Shown: in pieces, positions 61,730 to 64,000 of the stretch
Position numbering within the stretch: the first letter of the stretch is position 1
Layout of the letters: every line of letters starts with the position of its first letter
The notes under the pieces: model-generated
The model's database searches: none
Told to the model about the DNA's origin: nothing
What the model saw: the letters and a program-made list of their open reading frames with translations, nothing else
NCBI RefSeq assembly: GCF_001713475.1
Contig: NZ_CP016499.1
Location: 1,736,001-1,800,000, forward strand
Length of the DNA: 64,000 bases
From: Agrobacterium sp. RAC06
Lineage (GTDB): Bacteria; Pseudomonadota; Alphaproteobacteria; Rhizobiales; Rhizobiaceae
Direction: 5' to 3'
Program-made: the position numbers and the translations under genes

Positions 61730-63631
61730 TCAGATGATGACGTGTGACCCGAGTTCGATCACCCGGTTGGCCGGCAGGCGGAAATAGTCGGACGGGTCTG
61801 CTGCGGCTTCCGCAAGCACGATATAGAGCCGGTCCTGCCAATGGGGCATGCCCATGCCCTGCCCTGCCACCAGCTTGCGACGGCCGAGATAGAAGGAGGT
61901 CGACATGATGTCGAACTTCAACCCGCCGCGGCGCAGGCTGGCCAGCGTCTTGGAGACGTTCTGCGTTTCCATGAAGCCGAAGCGGATCTCGACGCGCGAG
62001 AAGCGTTCCGACAGTTCCTCGACCTCGAACCTATCCTCCTCGGCAATGCGAGGGCGTCCCAGCGTGCGGATGGTCAGGATGATATTGCGCTCATGGATGA
62101 CGTGGTTGTGCTTCAGATTGTGCATCAAGGCGGCCGGCGCGCGGGTCGGGTCGCTGGTCAGGAAGATTGCCGTGCCGGGCACGCGGGCCGGGCTGTGCTC
62201 GCCCTTCTTCTCGATCATGGCGACAAAGGCTTCGAGCGGGACATCGTCGCGGCGGGTCTTCTGGAAGAGGATTGCCGTGCCACGACGCCAGGTCCACATG
62301 ACCACCGTGAAGGCTGCGGCGAAGAGAACCGGTATGTAGCCGCCATCATGGATCTTCAAAAGGTTGGCGCCGAGGAAGACCAGTTCGAGCAGAAGGAGCG
62401 GGGTCAGGACTGCTGCAGCAAGCACCAGACTCCAGTTCCATTTCTTGCGGACGAATTCGAAAGCCATGATGGTCGTCACCACCATGGCGCCGGTCACCGA
62501 GATGCCGTAGGCCGTGGCCAGCGCTTCCGAGCTTTCAAAGAGAAGAACCAGCGAGAGAACGCCGACGAGCAGAAGCGTGTTGACCGAGGGCAGGTAGATT
62601 TGGCCGCTCTGGGTTTCGGACGTGAACAGGATCTGCATGCGCGGCAGGAAGCCGAGGTGGATCGCCTGGCGAACCAGCGAAAACGCACCCGTGATCACCG
62701 CCTGGCTGGCAATGATGGTGGCGAAGGTCGCGAGGATGACAATCGGCAGCAGCGCCCAAGATGGAAACATCAGGAAGAATGGATCCGAGGCCGTGGAGGG
62801 ATCGCTGAGGACCAGCGCGCCCTGCCCCAGATAATTCAGCACGAGCGCCGGAAAGACGAGCGCGAACCAGGCGAGCTGGATCGGCTTGCGGCCGAAATGT
62901 CCAAGGTCGGCATAGAGCGCTTCCGCACCCGTGACGGTGAGGAACACGGCGCCGAGGACAACAATGCCGAGGAAGCCTTCGTGCAGCAGGAAGCTTACCG
63001 CATACCATGGATTGAAGGCGGCAAAGATGCCGACGTCGTCGAAGATATGGATAATGCCGCCAGCTGCCATGACGATAAACCAGAGCGCCGTGATCGGCCC
63101 GAAGAAGCGGGCCACCGCCCCCGTTCCTCGTGACTGGACCGCGAAGAGGCCGATCAGGATCGCAAGCGAGATCGGCACGATGTAATCGGACATGTCCGGC
63201 GCGACGAGTTTCAATCCCTCGACGGCCGACAAGACCGAGAGCGCCGGCGTGATCATGGAATCGCCGAGGAAGAGTGCGGCGCCGATCAGGCCCAGCACCA
63301 TCAGGACCGGACCGTGACCGTTTGCCGACTTCGAGAGCAGCGCCAGAAGCGACAGGGTGCCGCCTTCGCCGTCATTGTCGGCACGCAGCAGGAAGAGGAC
63401 ATATTTGAGCGTCACGATGATCGTGAGCGACCAGATCATCAGCGAGATGAGGCCAATGATTTCGACGCGGGTGATGCCGTCGACACCGATCGGCTTCAGC
63501 GCCTCGCGGAAGGCGTAAAGCGGGCTGGTGCCGATGTCGCCATAGACGACACCGACAGAACCGAGCGCGAGAAGAAAAAGACTGCGTGCATCCTTCGGAC
63601 CAGCCGCAGGCTGGTGATCGAGTTGTGGCAT
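61730..63631 (-). CDS. kup: Kup-type potassium transporter
   Basis: A 633-residue KUP/HAK transporter that imports potassium with protons. About 12 membrane helices fill residues 15-450, starting [20 protein letters not shown], the family signature, with later [19 protein letters not shown] and [20 protein letters not shown]. The C-terminal cytoplasmic domain ([20 protein letters not shown]) follows. It lies 15 bases downstream of corA in the same direction, a probable cation-transport operon. Confidence 0.95.
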   Translation of the reverse strand: MPQLDHQPAAGPKDARSLFLLALGSVGVVYGDIGTSPLYAFREALKPIGVDGITRVEIIGLISLMIWSLTIIVTLKYVLFLLRADNDGEGGTLSLLALLSKSANGHGPVLMVLGLIGAALFLGDSMITPALSVLSAVEGLKLVAPDMSDYIVPISLAILIGLFAVQSRGTGAVARFFGPITALWFIVMAAGGIIHIFDDVGIFAAFNPWYAVSFLLHEGFLGIVVLGAVFLTVTGAEALYADLGHFGRKPIQLAWFALVFPALVLNYLGQGALVLSDPSTASDPFFLMFPSWALLPIVILATFATIIASQAVITGAFSLVRQAIHLGFLPRMQILFTSETQSGQIYLPSVNTLLLVGVLSLVLLFESSEALATAYGISVTGAMVVTTIMAFEFVRKKWNWSLVLAAAVLTPLLLLELVFLGANLLKIHDGGYIPVLFAAAFTVVMWTWRRGTAILFQKTRRDDVPLEAFVAMIEKKGEHSPARVPGTAIFLTSDPTRAPAALMHNLKHNHVIHERNIILTIRTLGRPRIAEEDRFEVEELSERFSRVEIRFGFMETQNVSKTLASLRRGGLKFDIMSTSFYLGRRKLVAGQGMGMPHWQDRLYIVLAEAAADPSDYFRLPANRVIELGSHVII

Positions 63632-63646
63632 GGGATACCAGGCTCT

Positions 63647-64000
63647 TTAGAGCCAGCCTTTCCAACGGAAAAACAAGAAGGGGATGATGGCGGAGAGCAG
63701 CATGGCAAAAAGCGCCATGGGGTATCCGAAGTTCCATCCGAGTTCCGGCATGAACTGAAAATTCATGCCGTAGATCGACGCGACAAGGGTCGGTGGCAGG
63801 AAGACAACCGAGGCGATCGAGAAGATCTTGATGATGGCATTCTGCTCGACATTGATGAGGCCGAGCGAGGCATCGAGCATGAAGGTGATGTTGTTGGCGA
63901 CAAAAGCCGCGTGCTCGCCAAGCGATTGAAGGTCGCGGACAACCAGGCCGCAGAGTTCTGCGGCTTCTTCCTCCCGGCGCACCGCCGGCTGCGACTGCAG
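63647..64000 (-). CDS. corA: CorA-family magnesium transporter (partial, N-terminus outside window)
   Basis: The last 117 codons of a CorA protein. The signature YGMNF follows the first of two C-terminal helices (IASVVFLPPTLVASIYGMNF), and the second helix ends in FFRWKGWL. The helical stalk part (NNITFMLDASLGLINVEQNA) is also readable. The reading frame continues past position 64000. The stop lies inside the palindrome GGCTCTTTAGAGCC (63641-63654), 15 bases before kup. Confidence 0.92.
   Translation of the reverse strand: MQSQPAVRREEEAAELCGLVVRDLQSLGEHAAFVANNITFMLDASLGLINVEQNAIIKIFSIASVVFLPPTLVASIYGMNFQFMPELGWNFGYPMALFAMLLSAIIPFLFFRWKGWL

Noticed and set aside
1..64000. CRISPR array, prophage, integrative element or secondary-metabolite cluster
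   Set aside because: No regularly spaced repeats, integrase, phage structural genes, transposase or large modular synthases were seen.

Overview
The window is about 61-63% GC chromosomal DNA from an alphaproteobacterium, very probably a Rhizobiaceae member (Rhizobium/Agrobacterium/Ensifer-like). The evidence is the F0 ATP synthase operon with split b and b' genes apart from F1, glycyl-tRNA synthetase as separate glyQ and glyS, a HWE-type histidine kinase, a DUF1217 protein, and regulatory sites of alphaproteobacterial type (CtrA, GTTC-N7-GTTC SOS box, EcfG promoter, FnrN/FixK box). No tRNA, rRNA, prophage, IS transposase or CRISPR array was seen. Most of the window is core chromosome. The accessory touches are two parDE modules and one palindromic repeat element.

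Layout. 1-2.5 kb: gbcA and partial gbcB (glycine betaine demethylase) on the minus strand behind a cobalamin riboswitch. 2.7-7.1 kb: an unknown protein, a degenerate GGDEF protein, tsaC/sua5 and a D-2-hydroxyacid dehydrogenase. 7.1-10.2 kb: a one-domain ModE-like regulator convergent with modABC, which has a perfect palindromic Mo-box. 10.2-18.7 kb: a six-repeat DUF1217 protein, a DUF6101-type protein, ubiA, a MipA-type porin, a class IV aminotransferase and oligopeptidase B. 18.9-24.6 kb: a small orphan protein behind a CtrA site, a CDF exporter with a divergent MerR regulator, parDE, a GNAT plus DJ-1 pair behind an apparent aromatic-amino-acid attenuator, an inverted-repeat element, and two c-type cytochromes. 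24.7-33.1 kb: a metallophosphoesterase, an AI-2E-type permease with an EcfG promoter, a VOC protein, a usp-dksA pair behind an FNR box, tex, purD and a small secreted protein.

33.4-47.5 kb: a chemoreceptor, parDE with DUF523, glyS, a DUF2207 protein with aroA and lemA, a PAS histidine kinase with its receiver, glyQ and a HWE kinase. 47.6-57 kb: S49 peptidase, a trmN6-type methyltransferase, a DUF2007 protein, polyprenyl diphosphate synthase, a TPR protein, ispE, moaB, a small glycosyltransferase, a PA0069-type radical SAM protein behind an SOS box, and rnhB. 57-64 kb: atpI-B-E-F'-F with promoter and terminator, a small membrane protein, a SleB-type wall hydrolase, kup and a partial corA.

The two most unusual signals are regulatory RNAs. 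The first is a class I cobalamin riboswitch placed directly in front of gbcAB, which suggests that betaine demethylation is tied to B12 status. The second is a four-segment transcription attenuator with a 17-residue leader peptide carrying Tyr-Phe-Trp-Ala-Tyr, in front of a GNAT acetyltransferase and a DJ-1-family gene rather than a known aromatic biosynthesis gene. All functional statements rest on reading the sequence and on remembered family features; no database search was run.
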